From Chitinophaga skermanii (GTDB taxonomy: Bacteria > Bacteroidota > Bacteroidia > Chitinophagales > Chitinophagaceae), in the NCBI RefSeq assembly GCF_003259335.1, contig NZ_QLLL01000002.1, positions 647,885 to 711,884 on the forward strand: DNA of 64,000 nucleotides. The letters are read 5' to 3'. The notes beneath the pieces are model-generated. The model ran no database searches. It was not told the DNA's origin and saw nothing but the letters and a program-made list of their open reading frames with translations. Below are positions 28,415-38,725 of this stretch, piece by piece; the stretch's first letter is position 1; each line of letters opens with the position of its first letter. Position numbers and translations under genes: made by a program.

Positions 28415-29185
28415 CTTTTTATGACCAAAACGTTTTGCTTGTAACCGGTCGTACTGTTCTACATAGCTGGGATGTTCTGTTTTCATCCACCGATCCCACC
28501 AACGAAAATAAAGGCCATAATTACCTTTAAACTTTTGATGGTGTAAGTTGTGAAAGGTAGACGTATTCAACACGTGGAACAACCACGATTTGCGAAAACC
28601 TTTTGGCATAATCTCGTACCCCAAATGGCCATACACGTTAATCAAAAGCGACGATAACGCGAACAACGTAATCGACAACGGGTGCATGGGCATCACGAAA
28701 ACTATGACCAATATTACCCATCCTTCTGCAATGGCTTCTAACACATGGAAGGAATAAGCTGTAAAAGGTGAAGGATTCGTGGAACGATGATGTACAAGGT
28801 GCGTAAGGTTGAACAGCTTCTTGTGGTGTAATACGCGGTGCATCCAATAGAAATAAGTATCGTGCACGATTAATGCTAAGAATACGCTTAGCGGGATGTA
28901 CCAAATTGGAAAATCGTTGTAATGCGTATAAATCATTGTATATGGCCTCACCCAACCCGAGAAAGCGAGCAGGGCCGTTGCAGCCAAACATATACTGGAA
29001 ATGGATGAGTGTAAAACTTCGCGTAGAAAATCCGCTTTGCCGGCTTGCTTTACTTGTATTTTGTTATTCGCAAAGCGGTGGGCAAATATTTTATAAAACA
29101 AAACAAAGGCCACCCCGGCAATTACGAAATACCGCAAGAGTGTAAAACCCGTTTCTGTAAAAATTTGCAAGAAGAATTCGTACAT
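28403..29185 (-). CDS. Fatty acid hydroxylase / sterol desaturase superfamily protein
   Basis: A 260-aa membrane protein with about five hydrophobic segments and the eight-histidine di-iron signature: HDTYFYWMHRVLHH (HxxxxxMHxxxHH type), HLVHH about ten residues later, and FHNLHHQKF near the C-terminus. Family members hydroxylate or desaturate lipids at the membrane. It lies 54 bp downstream of the zinc metalloprotease gene, but a hairpin (29202-29230) between them suggests partly separate expression. Substrate unknown. Confidence 0.9.
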   Translation of the reverse strand: MYEFFLQIFTETGFTLLRYFVIAGVAFVLFYKIFAHRFANNKIQVKQAGKADFLREVLHSSISSICLAATALLAFSGWVRPYTMIYTHYNDFPIWYIPLSVFLALIVHDTYFYWMHRVLHHKKLFNLTHLVHHRSTNPSPFTAYSFHVLEAIAEGWVILVIVFVMPMHPLSITLFALSSLLINVYGHLGYEIMPKGFRKSWLFHVLNTSTFHNLHHQKFKGNYGLYFRWWDRWMKTEHPSYVEQYDRLQAKRFGHKKEKL

Positions 29186-29201
29186 ATGATTTGTTTTAAA
29201 A

Positions 29202-29230
29202 GTTCAGTCTCTACGATGTAGAGACTGAAC
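29202..29230 (-). terminator. Terminator after the metalloprotease gene
   Basis: Perfect 13-bp arms gttcagtctctac / gtagagactgaac with a 3-nt loop, followed on the minus strand by TTTTAAAA. Begins 9 nt past the stop codon. Confidence 0.85.
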
Positions 29231-29239
29231 ACACAACAA

Positions 29240-31738
29240 CTATGGCTTCGCTTCCAAAACCTTTTTAATACGATCCAACAAATCTTCCAAGTGGATCTTC
29301 GTGAGGTTATCTTTTGCCAATGGCAACGCTTGTTCAATTTCTTGTTTCACTTGCTTCATATCAGCTTTTGCCAAAGAGTACACATCGGTTTCTGTATTCA
29401 CCGGGATGTTCGACAACAACACATTTTGCAAGCTACCGATGTAAGATTTCTGTAGGTTGCGACGGTAAATATCTTTCACTTCTCCATTTTTCAAATCGCG
29501 CCAAATCATGCCATGTGCTATATTTATATACTCTTCGATGTTGATGGCTTTGCCTTTGAACTGTTCGCCATTTGCTAAAATCGTATTCATTGTACCTATG
29601 TCGAGCATGGCGTTCATGCCTTTGATTTGGATATCGTATACAAAGCTTTCAAAATTCGGCACCGATGTTTTATTTACAATGGCTTTATTAACCAGCCAAG
29701 TAGGTGTTGTAAACAACTGCTCGTCTAAAAATGCCAATGCTTCGCGTACTTTTTCTTTCGGGCTTGGTTCGAACATATCGCCTCCATTACTTTCGGCACG
29801 TGGTGTTGTATAGAAACCATCGATGTTGCGGAACACATGGGTAATGTAACGAGTGAACTGGCGTTCTACTTCGCGGTGAATTTCCCGCATAAAGGTGTAA
29901 TCCCCGTTTTCTTCCTTCGTCCACTCTTCGAGGTTAGCCATAATGCGTTGCAAGTTCTTAATACCGTATGCATTTGCTTTCATGCTATTGTCGCCTAAGT
30001 CCTCTGTTTGAGCGCGTGGATCATTTTGCCTTGATTCACCATCACCAAACCATAAGCGGCTATTGTTAGCAAGGCGGTTTGTAACAAGCTGGAAGTTTTT
30101 CTTTTTATTGGTCACGTAATCATCCGTGCTGAATTTATACCCCCATTCGATTGCCCATTTATCGTACTCGCCTATGCCTGGGAATAATAATTCGCGCGGG
30201 ATGTTATCTTCTGGTTGCGCTACGTAATTGAAACGTGCATAGTCCATAATACTGCTAGTATGGCCGTATTTCGCTAAGTATTGTTTATTACGCAGGCTGT
30301 CTACAGGTGTTCTGCTACTTGCACCAAAGTTGTGTAATAAACCGAGTGTATGCCCCACTTCGTGGCTCGACACGAAACGGATTAATTGTCCCATTAACTT
30401 TTCATCAAACACCGGTTTACGAGCAGCGGGGTCGAGTGGTGCGGCTTGGATGAAATACCAGTTACGTAATAACTTCATCACGTTGTGGTACCAACCAATA
30501 TGTGTTTGTAATATTTCACCTGAACGAGGATCGTACACAACCGGTCCATAGGCGTTCATAGCCTCTGAAGGTAGATAGCGTATAAAGGAATAACGGGCAT
30601 CGTTGATGTAATAATCTACGCTGTCTTCATTCGGCCATTCTTTACCAACAATAGCGTTTTTAAAGCCTGCTTGTTCGAAAGCCTTCTGCCAATCGTTCAC
30701 ACCGGCAATCAAATAAGGGCGCCATTGTTTCGGTGTAGCGGGATCAATGTAAATAACAATTTGTTTGGCAGGTTCTACTAGTACGCCTTTCTTGTACTTT
30801 TCTACATCACCGGGTTTAGGTTCTAAACGCCAGCGACGAATAAACGTGCGCATTTCCATGGCTTGTTGTTGATCGGCGAAATGCATACTCATATCGGCAA
30901 AATACCCTACGCGTATATCTTGTGCACGTTGTGCCATAGGCACTTCCGGCAATAGAATAAAAGATGTATTGGTACTAATAGTGGTAGGCATTTGCACATT
31001 CAAACCTACTGCTTGAATACCCCGGCTGGCAGATGTTTTCACCATGCGTATTTCTACGTTCATCGGGAATGTTTGTACCGACTCTACAAGGAAATCGCGG
31101 AAATTACGATTATCGAGTACCTTACCCATTTGTTCGTTTGTGATTTCGTTGAACAAGTTACCGGCATTACCACCCGTACGCATGTATTGCGAAATATCGA
31201 TTACATAAGCGCTGCTATCGGGGCTATATGCTTTAATGGGGAATACTTGTAAGATGGCGTCGGAGTAAGAAGATTTTACGGTTCTGTAAATCTTGTCGCT
31301 CTTATCAGCTGTACCAATTACTAGTACATTGATTAATCGAATACTGGAGTCGATGTCCGACTTCTCCCAACGTACCGTTTGGTTGTTCAACTCTTCACCG
31401 CTATACACACCAGATCCACCAATACCGTTCACCAGGCGACTTACTACTTGCATATCGCGACCTAAAATCTGCTTTGGGAGTTCGAAGTAGAAAGTATCGG
31501 CATGTTGGTGAACGGTGAATAAACCTTTCCTTGTAGTGAAGTCTGGGCTTATCACTTCTTTGTATGGTTTAATCAATTTCCTGGGATCTGGTGCGGGCGG
31601 TGTAGGCTTTTTGGCCGTGTCGGCAACCATTGATTTAGGCAGCAAGCTTACCGGGATGGGAATATTCGGTACTTGTGCTGCGGCATACAGGTGGAAGGAG
31701 AGTAAAATACTGGATATATAAATGATCTTTTTCTTCAT
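29240..31738 (-). CDS. Zinc-dependent metalloprotease, DUF5117/DUF5118 type
   Basis: An 832-aa exported protein: signal peptide (1-21), DUF5118-like segment (about 45-100), DUF5117 domain (about 105-310), then a metzincin-type catalytic domain with HEVGHTLGLLHN (His459, Glu460, His463, His469). The C-terminal 200 residues are helical. Proteins of this architecture are common in Bacteroidota and are presumed periplasmic or surface proteases; no substrate is known. It is the fourth gene from SusC in its locus, 12 nt after a small lipoprotein gene, so it may process material taken up by the SusCD pair. Confidence 0.92.
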   Translation of the reverse strand: MKKKIIYISSILLSFHLYAAAQVPNIPIPVSLLPKSMVADTAKKPTPPAPDPRKLIKPYKEVISPDFTTRKGLFTVHQHADTFYFELPKQILGRDMQVVSRLVNGIGGSGVYSGEELNNQTVRWEKSDIDSSIRLINVLVIGTADKSDKIYRTVKSSYSDAILQVFPIKAYSPDSSAYVIDISQYMRTGGNAGNLFNEITNEQMGKVLDNRNFRDFLVESVQTFPMNVEIRMVKTSASRGIQAVGLNVQMPTTISTNTSFILLPEVPMAQRAQDIRVGYFADMSMHFADQQQAMEMRTFIRRWRLEPKPGDVEKYKKGVLVEPAKQIVIYIDPATPKQWRPYLIAGVNDWQKAFEQAGFKNAIVGKEWPNEDSVDYYINDARYSFIRYLPSEAMNAYGPVVYDPRSGEILQTHIGWYHNVMKLLRNWYFIQAAPLDPAARKPVFDEKLMGQLIRFVSSHEVGHTLGLLHNFGASSRTPVDSLRNKQYLAKYGHTSSIMDYARFNYVAQPEDNIPRELLFPGIGEYDKWAIEWGYKFSTDDYVTNKKKNFQLVTNRLANNSRLWFGDGESRQNDPRAQTEDLGDNSMKANAYGIKNLQRIMANLEEWTKEENGDYTFMREIHREVERQFTRYITHVFRNIDGFYTTPRAESNGGDMFEPSPKEKVREALAFLDEQLFTTPTWLVNKAIVNKTSVPNFESFVYDIQIKGMNAMLDIGTMNTILANGEQFKGKAINIEEYINIAHGMIWRDLKNGEVKDIYRRNLQKSYIGSLQNVLLSNIPVNTETDVYSLAKADMKQVKQEIEQALPLAKDNLTKIHLEDLLDRIKKVLEAKP

Positions 31739-31750
31739 GTTGAATGCGTG

Positions 31751-32284
31751 CTATTGTTGTTGAAAAGTGATTTTTAAACCCGGGGCAGCTTGTAGCTTCT
31801 CTACATACGCGGCTGCTCTGCCGGCTGAAAGGTTATCCCACAGCACAATAATGGGCGCTGTTTGACCGGTTACATCGCGTACTTGGATATGGCTTTTTTT
31901 ATCGCCTCCATTACGAATGCCTCTAAAATCTGCCACAACACCCTCCTTCCCTTGTTGCTGTAAGTAGGCAATAGCCGAACCTGCTAATGGCTCGTACAAT
32001 TTCGCTGCTGCTAAAGCCAGCGAGTCAACGGCAGGATCGTGTAAGGATATTAAGAAGAAGGCTTTCCCATCGATGGTGGTATCGGAGTAAGAGAAAAAGC
32101 CTTCCGGCACTTCGGTACGGGAATTATCCTCTTGCAAACCATAACTATATTTGCCTTCCCATGTGGGCGATACAATGTAACCCGGCAGTTTTTTCCGCTT
32201 GGGCCTATCGCTCATGCCCGCACAACTTGCCAGTAAGGTGGCCAGCAATGCGCAGCCCAGCACTTGCAAACTTGTTTTTCTCAT
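31751..32284 (-). CDS. Small hypothetical lipoprotein
   Basis: Starting at MRKTSLQVLG (32284), the gene encodes 177 aa with lipobox LLASC. An upstream Met at 32320 would put twelve residues before the signal peptide and was rejected. The body includes GKAFFLISLHDPAVDSLALAAA and APIIVLWDNLSAGRAAAYVEKLQ; I do not recognise the family. It lies between SusD and the metalloprotease, and probably takes part in the same uptake and degradation function. Confidence 0.82.
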   Translation of the reverse strand: MRKTSLQVLGCALLATLLASCAGMSDRPKRKKLPGYIVSPTWEGKYSYGLQEDNSRTEVPEGFFSYSDTTIDGKAFFLISLHDPAVDSLALAAAKLYEPLAGSAIAYLQQQGKEGVVADFRGIRNGGDKKSHIQVRDVTGQTAPIIVLWDNLSAGRAAAYVEKLQAAPGLKITFQQQ

Positions 32285-32317
32285 ATCTATTGATTTGTTT
32301 TTTTGTTTCGGTTGGAA

Positions 32318-32369
32318 CAAAGCATCCCCATTACGCTGTATACACAGCGTTGCGGTGGGGAATGCTTTG
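32318..32369. terminator. Long imperfect stem-loop after susD-like gene
   Basis: Outer arms caaagcatcccca / tggggaatgctttg and inner arms acgctgt / acagcgt form a long hairpin between the SusD stop and the next lipoprotein gene. It probably attenuates or protects the SusCD message; there is no T-run for full termination. Confidence 0.6.
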
Positions 32370-32382
32370 TAAAGTTGAATGG

Positions 32383-33852
32383 TTAGTAGCCCTTGTTCTG
32401 TTTTAGGTTTGGATTAGTTAATATTTCTGAAGCAGGAACTGGGTACAAGAGCTGGTCGTCGCCCTTCCAAGGTTGCTTGAGGGGAATTTTAGATAATACA
32501 GCTGTGGCTTGGTTGGTTCTACGGAGGTCGAGCCAACGATGCCCTTCACCAAATAACTCCACTTGGCGTTCATGCATAATCAATGCCACCACCTCGTCAT
32601 TACTTACACTTGCAGCAGCAGGTGTAGTAAGGCCGGCACGCGCACGAATAGGCGCCAGCATCGACAACGCTCCTTCTTTATCATTTGTGCCTAGCAGTAA
32701 CGCTTCGGCACGAATGAGATATTGTTCACTTAACCGGGCCTGCATATAATACTCTTGGATATCGCCCGATGGAACAGATAGCGGTATGGTAACTTTATAC
32801 TTTAGGTTGTACCAATAGTGTTGACCGAGGTAGGAGGTTTCGCCTACCCAATGTTGCTTTCTTGCATCGTTGGGTTCGAAGGTATCATGTAAACCACCGG
32901 ATAAGGCTACTAATAACAAGCCCCCAGCATTGGGTGTAGTAGATACCACTTCGGGTACGGCATTATTTTGGCCGGCCAAAGCATTGGTTTGTTTCAATTG
33001 CCAAATAGCATCGGTACTATTTTTCAAAAACACATCATTCAAATTACCCGATAAATTGTAGAATGCTTTTTCAGCGATTACCTCGCCTGCATATTGGGCA
33101 GCCTTTGCGTACTCCTTCTTGTACAAATACAAACGTGCTAACAATGCTTTCGCGGCGAATTTATTAGGACGTATTCTTTCTTTGGTAGGAGAATTATATT
33201 GAACATCCAGCAAGTTTTCTGCTTGTAACAAATCTTGTTCAATTTGTTGGTATACTTGCTGCATGGGTGTTCTAGGCATAGAACGCGTAACGTTGAAGTT
33301 GGTCGTAAGCACCAAGGGCACATCTCCAAAAACGTTCAACAATTGAAAATGAGCATATGCTCTTAAGAAATAAGCCTCACCGTTCAATCGTGTGCGTGTA
33401 GCAGCTGTTAACTTGGAAGATTTGGATGCAGCAATTCCTTCTAAAATAGCATTGGTACCATTAATACATACATAAGCACTTTCCCAAATAACCATTGCTG
33501 TTGAGGAACCAAGTTCCTGCGATACCTTGTTTTGGTTGTAAGGATAATAATTCCCCAACAATGCAGGGTCACCCGTATATTCATCGGCCGACAAACCGGT
33601 AATAACGTTATACATACCGGCAGCAAATCCTTGTTGAATACCACTGGTGGCCCAATTCTGGTTGACGCCATTTATAAGGCGTGAATACACACCATCCATC
33701 GCTGCTTCGGCCTGTTCATTATAATTAAAAACCTTTTCACCGGTGATGCTCGATTTAGGTTCATCTATTTCTAGTAATTTCTTACAACCGGTGTGCAACA
33801 TCATCCACACCCCTAAGCTAAATAATATACAGTAACGATAATAACTTTTCAT
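32383..33852 (-). CDS. SusD/RagB-family nutrient-binding lipoprotein
   Basis: A 489-aa surface lipoprotein (LHTGC lipobox). Typical SusD features: N-terminal KLLEIDEPKSSITGEKVF, SusD-like domain with EAAMDGVYSRL, TPR-like helices (AEAYFLRAYAHFQLLNVFGDVPLVL), and RagB C-terminal motif LIMHERQVELFGEGHRWLDLRRT. It forms the lid on the SusC barrel encoded 11 nt upstream. The ligand could be glycan or peptide; the protease downstream slightly favours peptides. Confidence 0.96.
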   Translation of the reverse strand: MKSYYRYCILFSLGVWMMLHTGCKKLLEIDEPKSSITGEKVFNYNEQAEAAMDGVYSRLINGVNQNWATSGIQQGFAAGMYNVITGLSADEYTGDPALLGNYYPYNQNKVSQELGSSTAMVIWESAYVCINGTNAILEGIAASKSSKLTAATRTRLNGEAYFLRAYAHFQLLNVFGDVPLVLTTNFNVTRSMPRTPMQQVYQQIEQDLLQAENLLDVQYNSPTKERIRPNKFAAKALLARLYLYKKEYAKAAQYAGEVIAEKAFYNLSGNLNDVFLKNSTDAIWQLKQTNALAGQNNAVPEVVSTTPNAGGLLLVALSGGLHDTFEPNDARKQHWVGETSYLGQHYWYNLKYKVTIPLSVPSGDIQEYYMQARLSEQYLIRAEALLLGTNDKEGALSMLAPIRARAGLTTPAAASVSNDEVVALIMHERQVELFGEGHRWLDLRRTNQATAVLSKIPLKQPWKGDDQLLYPVPASEILTNPNLKQNKGY

Positions 33853-33863
33853 ACACCTTGCTT

Positions 33864-36800
33864 TTAGAATTGAAGATTAATGCCCGCTGTGAATGATTTC
33901 GCCGGCGGCAATGCTGTCATCGATGTAATTTCTGGGTCGATGCCGTTGTAATTCGTTAATACGAACATGTTTTGCAATTGCACAAATAGGCGGCAACTTT
34001 TCAACTTCGTTTGTTTCATCAAACTACCTGGCATTTTATAACCGATCGCTACGTTATTCAACCGCACAAACTTCGTATCAAAATAATATCCATCCGACAC
34101 CCTGAAGTTGGCATACATGGGTTGTTCGGTAGCATGATATTTCGCATACTTCTTTATATCGCCCTCTTTCTCCCAAACATTGCCCACCATTTCAGCCGGT
34201 AAATTATTACCCGCCCCGGCTGTATTCATAGGGAAATAGGCATTTACTTGGTATTGGCGACGGTAATTAAATGCTACATGCATATCCCAATTTTTCCATG
34301 TAACACTGCTACCAAAGCCACCGGAATACTTCGGCGATAAATCGATTGAACTAATGCGATCATCGGCACCTGTACCGGCCGGAATGCTTTGATCGATTGT
34401 AAGCAGGTTTTTATCTTTAAGTTGGAAGGAATATTCACCTGTTTTGGGATCTACACCTGTGTACTTTAATAAATACAATTCATTCAACGACTTGCCAATT
34501 TTGAGTTTTGCATAGTATGGAGAATTCTCAAACCCAGGGTACGCCAATAATTTATTCGTATTAAAATTGATGTTGAAGTAGGCCGACCAACGGAATTGAT
34601 CACGGTCCATCAATGTTGCATTCACTAATACATCAAAACCCTTGTTCTCGATATTAGCAGGCCAGTTGGCTACCACCGAATTGAAACCGGTATAGATGCC
34701 TGTTGGAAAACTAGTTAATTGGTTATTGCAACGTTCGTTATAGTAAATGAAATCGGCACTTAATTTATCCTGCAAGAAACCCAATGACAATGCAGCTTCA
34801 AACTTCTTATTCACTTGCCAGCGGTAGTTAGGATTCACGGCCAATAAGTTCACCAACGGCGTTTTAGTATCGTAAGGATATAGTTGGTACGAACCTACCG
34901 TGCTTGTCCATTGCGATAAGTATTTATAATCGCCCACGTTATCACTACCCGTTAAACCATAGCTACTCCTTAATTTAATCATCGAAATAGCTTTGGGTAA
35001 AAAGCTTTTCACCCACGGTTCTTCTGTAGCAATCCAAGCCAAACCCACAGAGCCAAAATTCCCGAATTGATTGTCTTTACCAAAACGTGAAGACCCATCA
35101 CGGCGACCATTCAAGTTCAGGAAATACTTATTGTCGTAATCATAAGAAATACGACCAAACATCGCGGCATACTTGTACTGGCCAAATACCGGGGTAGCCA
35201 TTTGCATTTGTGCCATGTTAACCGATTCAATAAAATCGTCGGAACTAAAGCCCATACCAATTGTATTGATACCCTTTGTAACATTCGATTGGTACGAAGC
35301 GCCGAATAATACTTGCAGGTTACTTTTCCCGAAATACCGGCGGTAGGTTATTTGTGGTTCAATCACCACGTTTGTAATATTAGTATAACCCGTCATGGCC
35401 ATCCCAGTTGGGTTATATAAAGGGTTCTGCGCCCGCATTGGGAAGCCGTAGAAGTGATCGGTATTAAAAGAATTGTAGCCTATATTGGCCTTAACGTTCA
35501 AGCCTTTCATTAAGTTATAATCGGCCGTCATATCTGCTTTCAAGAATACAGTGCGTGCTTCCGACATCATTTCCAAGGTGTAGAAAGGGAAAGATGTTTG
35601 ATTAATAGAAGCCGGCCATGCAGCGAAGTTCAACGCACCAACTTCATTATAAATACTGGGCGCATTAGGTGCGTAGTTAACGGCATCGGGATTAGGGCGT
35701 GAATCTGTTTTCGTTAAAGAATAGTTCACCCCCATGTTCATTCTAAACTTATTATTATACGAGGTATGGTTCACATTCATCGCTACACCGGCTCGTTCGT
35801 TGGCACCTTTAGCAGAAAGAATATCTACCTCTTTGCTGTATTGCCCGCTTACACGGAATTGTGCAATTTGGTTACCGCCTGTAAAGGCCACATTTGCTTG
35901 GGTGGATTTGCCCCTGTTACCATATAATTCCTTTTGCCAATTAACATTCCTCGTAGAGTCCCACATCATTAAATCGGGGGCATTGTCGGCATTGGGAGTC
36001 ATACCGTCGTTCGCGAAAGCTTGTTTACGCATCTGTAAGAAATCTTGCGTCGACATCATTTTCATATAACGCGTTACCGTTCTCATCCCAGTTTGAATAT
36101 TAGCCGTAAAGCCGGAACCGCTTTTTAAGTTGGCGCGTTTTGTTGTAATAAGAATAACACCACTGGCACCACGCGACCCGTAAATAGCTGTAGCATCGGC
36201 ATCTTTCAATACTTCAATACTTTCAATTTCTGTAGGGTCGAGGCTAAAAAATGGACTTTGGCCTCCACCTACGCCACCAAAACCAGCTTGTAAAACACCG
36301 GCCGAACCCGATTGGTAATTGGCCCCGGATAATTCGAGCGTTGTAATGGGCACACCATCGATAATATACAGGGGGTCGCTTACAAAGGCATCGCTAATGG
36401 TTTTACGGCCACGCAATTCTACCCGCATAGTACCGCTGGAATAACCCGTGGTAGGCGTAATAACTAAACCGGGTACTTTACCTTGCAGGGCCATTAATGG
36501 GTTCATTACATTTTGGCGGGCAATTTCTTCACCCGTTACCTTTGCAATGTTACCAGTAGAACTGCGCTTTGTGGTAGTACCGTACCCTTGAATAATTACT
36601 TGGTCGAGTTGATTCTTCGTATCTGCTAATTGGAAGAAGTATTCCTTATCCTCTGTAATAGTTGCTTCTTTGGTAATGCAACCTATATATGACACCACCA
36701 ACACATCACCCACCTTAACATTCTTCAACACAAAAGCACCTTTCGTATCGGTAAGTGCACCAAGTTTTGTGCCTTTTACTTGCACAGAAGCATAAGGTAA

Positions 36801-37346
36801 AGGTTCGTTACGCGTGTTGTATATGCGCCCTGTTATTTCAAAACCTTGTTCCACTGTTGTTGCAGCAGGTTCAGCAACAACTTTATTACTGGGAATGGGT
36901 GTTTTAGAATGAATGAAAATCGTTTTCCCATCGATATGGTATGTAAGCGGTTGTGCTTCGAATACTTTATCGAGGAAATTATGCAGCGGCATTTTATCGG
37001 CTTGAATGCTGATAGTTTTCGCGTGTTGGAACAATTCATTGTTGCCAAATACGGCGAAGCCGGTTTGTTGTTTGATGGCGGTAAATACTTGCTGTAGGGG
37101 GATATTTTTCCCACTAAACGTAACAGTTTGTGCAAAACCGTTGGCGCTCACTTGTAAAAAAGCTACCAGCAATAAAATAAATGTCATTCTCATGGCCATT
37201 ACAATAAAAGAGTGCTTCCGGCGAAAACTCGCTACTGCACACGATGTTTTCGCCCACATGATCCTGGTTGCGGTTCGAGGCTTGCTTATTTTCGTAATAG
37301 GCATAGCCATCCTGAACCAATCAGCAGTTTTTTGCATACATTGCAT
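33864..37346 (-). CDS. SusC/RagA-family TonB-linked outer-membrane protein
   Basis: A 1160-aa receptor: long N-terminus with the export segment at about 50-72, STN domain (about 75-130, IPLQQVFTAIKQQTGFAVFGN), carboxypeptidase-regulatory-like domain (about 148-235), plug (about 245-360) with the SusC signatures VIQGYGTTTKRSSTGNI and DADATAIYGSRGASGVI, and a barrel ending in AGINLQF. Met at 37346 or 37337 (MQKTADWF) are both possible starts. The STN domain and the FecR/ECF genes upstream imply ligand-induced expression. Confidence 0.95.
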   Translation of the reverse strand: MQCMQKTADWFRMAMPITKISKPRTATRIMWAKTSCAVASFRRKHSFIVMAMRMTFILLLVAFLQVSANGFAQTVTFSGKNIPLQQVFTAIKQQTGFAVFGNNELFQHAKTISIQADKMPLHNFLDKVFEAQPLTYHIDGKTIFIHSKTPIPSNKVVAEPAATTVEQGFEITGRIYNTRNEPLPYASVQVKGTKLGALTDTKGAFVLKNVKVGDVLVVSYIGCITKEATITEDKEYFFQLADTKNQLDQVIIQGYGTTTKRSSTGNIAKVTGEEIARQNVMNPLMALQGKVPGLVITPTTGYSSGTMRVELRGRKTISDAFVSDPLYIIDGVPITTLELSGANYQSGSAGVLQAGFGGVGGGQSPFFSLDPTEIESIEVLKDADATAIYGSRGASGVILITTKRANLKSGSGFTANIQTGMRTVTRYMKMMSTQDFLQMRKQAFANDGMTPNADNAPDLMMWDSTRNVNWQKELYGNRGKSTQANVAFTGGNQIAQFRVSGQYSKEVDILSAKGANERAGVAMNVNHTSYNNKFRMNMGVNYSLTKTDSRPNPDAVNYAPNAPSIYNEVGALNFAAWPASINQTSFPFYTLEMMSEARTVFLKADMTADYNLMKGLNVKANIGYNSFNTDHFYGFPMRAQNPLYNPTGMAMTGYTNITNVVIEPQITYRRYFGKSNLQVLFGASYQSNVTKGINTIGMGFSSDDFIESVNMAQMQMATPVFGQYKYAAMFGRISYDYDNKYFLNLNGRRDGSSRFGKDNQFGNFGSVGLAWIATEEPWVKSFLPKAISMIKLRSSYGLTGSDNVGDYKYLSQWTSTVGSYQLYPYDTKTPLVNLLAVNPNYRWQVNKKFEAALSLGFLQDKLSADFIYYNERCNNQLTSFPTGIYTGFNSVVANWPANIENKGFDVLVNATLMDRDQFRWSAYFNINFNTNKLLAYPGFENSPYYAKLKIGKSLNELYLLKYTGVDPKTGEYSFQLKDKNLLTIDQSIPAGTGADDRISSIDLSPKYSGGFGSSVTWKNWDMHVAFNYRRQYQVNAYFPMNTAGAGNNLPAEMVGNVWEKEGDIKKYAKYHATEQPMYANFRVSDGYYFDTKFVRLNNVAIGYKMPGSLMKQTKLKSCRLFVQLQNMFVLTNYNGIDPEITSMTALPPAKSFTAGINLQF

Positions 37347-37469
37347 TGGTTTGGTTGATAAAATTTGCTTCTCGAGTAAATAAATCGGTCATACTATTCA
37401 CCGGTAATGCTTCGACCCATTACCGGTTTTTTGATGCCTTGCATTGAACATTATTGCATAAATACTTGC

Positions 37470-38642
37470 TTACGGATATACAATTAATTTTTTGCCGTTT
37501 TCTATTCTGAAATGAACACCTGCACCTTCTAAGCCTTGTAATAAACCTTTCAAGCTTACATCTCTACTAATTTCACCGTAGAACTGGATATTCGGGATGC
37601 CCTTTTCATACACTACTTCTATATCGTACCAACGCGCTAGTTGCTGCATGGCTTCCGGTAAGGAGAGGCCGTTGAAATTGAAATAGCCGTTTTTCCATGC
37701 TACCACTTTATCGATGTTCACTTGTTCTACGAGGCGAATGTTCGAGCGGTTAATGGCTGCTTGCTGGCCGGGTTTCAGTACAATGCTTTCTTTCGTAGCA
37801 GTAGATACTTTCACCGCACCATTTACCAAGGTGGTACGCATGATGCCATCATCTTTAAAGGTGTTTACGTTAAAGGCCGTACCCAGTACTTCTATGAGCC
37901 CGTCGGAAGATTGTACTTTAAATGGTTGCTGGGAATTTTGTGCTACTTCAAAGTACACTTCACCACTTACGTCGACCTGCCTATACGTTTTTTGGAACGA
38001 AGTAGGGTAAGTTATCCTACTGGCCGCGTTCAACCATACTTTTGTACCATCGGGTAATACCAGTGAAAACTGTTTCCCTTTGGGGGTGGTGATGGTATTA
38101 TATACCACTTCGCCCGCCTGGGCATCAACCGGTGTGTACAATAATTGGCCGCTATTCATCGATACGACTGAACCATTTTGCGATGTAATAACACCATTCC
38201 CGGCACTGTCGAGCACAATTTGTTGCTGGTTGCTTAATGTAAGAATGGCACCTGTAGAACCTGCTTGTACGTCATTTTCTGCTGTTGTAATTGTTGGGGA
38301 GGATGAAGGATTGGATGAATTATAATACAGCAGGCCTACACTTATTAATAACGTGATAACAGCCGCGGCGGCCAATCGCCAATATACTGGCCGGATACGC
38401 GAAACCTTGCTAGGGGCATGACCAAGAATGGCGTTCAAACGAGCTTCCAGCCGTAGCTTGGTAGCTTCGTCGAGTTCATTATTGGGCAGAGGAGCATCCA
38501 GTTCCTCCATGATCATGTCTGCTACTTGGGGTTCCGCATCACCGGTTGTCAACCATAATAACAATTCATCCACCTCGCTTGGTGAACAATCATTATCCAT
38601 GAGTTTGCGATATAAATAGGCGTATCGATTCGTTGGCTCCAC
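37470..38642 (-). CDS. FecR-type anti-sigma factor
   Basis: A 390-aa protein with cytoplasmic N-terminus (1-85), transmembrane helix (about 88-108, WRLAAAAVITLLISVGLLYY), FecR domain (about 175-275, FSLVLPDGTKVWLNAASRITYP) and C-terminal DUF4974 (about 315-388, FNFNGLSLPEAMQQLARWYDIEV). Pairs with the sigma gene 84 bp upstream and the SusC-STN receptor 123 bp downstream. Confidence 0.95.
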   Translation of the reverse strand: MEPTNRYAYLYRKLMDNDCSPSEVDELLLWLTTGDAEPQVADMIMEELDAPLPNNELDEATKLRLEARLNAILGHAPSKVSRIRPVYWRLAAAAVITLLISVGLLYYNSSNPSSSPTITTAENDVQAGSTGAILTLSNQQQIVLDSAGNGVITSQNGSVVSMNSGQLLYTPVDAQAGEVVYNTITTPKGKQFSLVLPDGTKVWLNAASRITYPTSFQKTYRQVDVSGEVYFEVAQNSQQPFKVQSSDGLIEVLGTAFNVNTFKDDGIMRTTLVNGAVKVSTATKESIVLKPGQQAAINRSNIRLVEQVNIDKVVAWKNGYFNFNGLSLPEAMQQLARWYDIEVVYEKGIPNIQFYGEISRDVSLKGLLQGLEGAGVHFRIENGKKLIVYP

Positions 38643-38673
38643 GGTTCCTTTTTTTTGAAGACGAATGAAAGAA

Positions 38674-38692
38674 GCCTACCGGGGGGGTAGGC
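38674..38692. terminator. Small stem-loop between sigma and FecR genes
   Basis: gcctacc / ggtaggc with a G-rich 5-nt loop in the 84-bp gap. On the minus strand it is followed only by TTCTTTC, so it is a weak attenuator at best. Confidence 0.45.
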
Positions 38693-38725
38693 ATAAAAAT
38701 ATTTTTTATTGGGCAGTAAAATTGT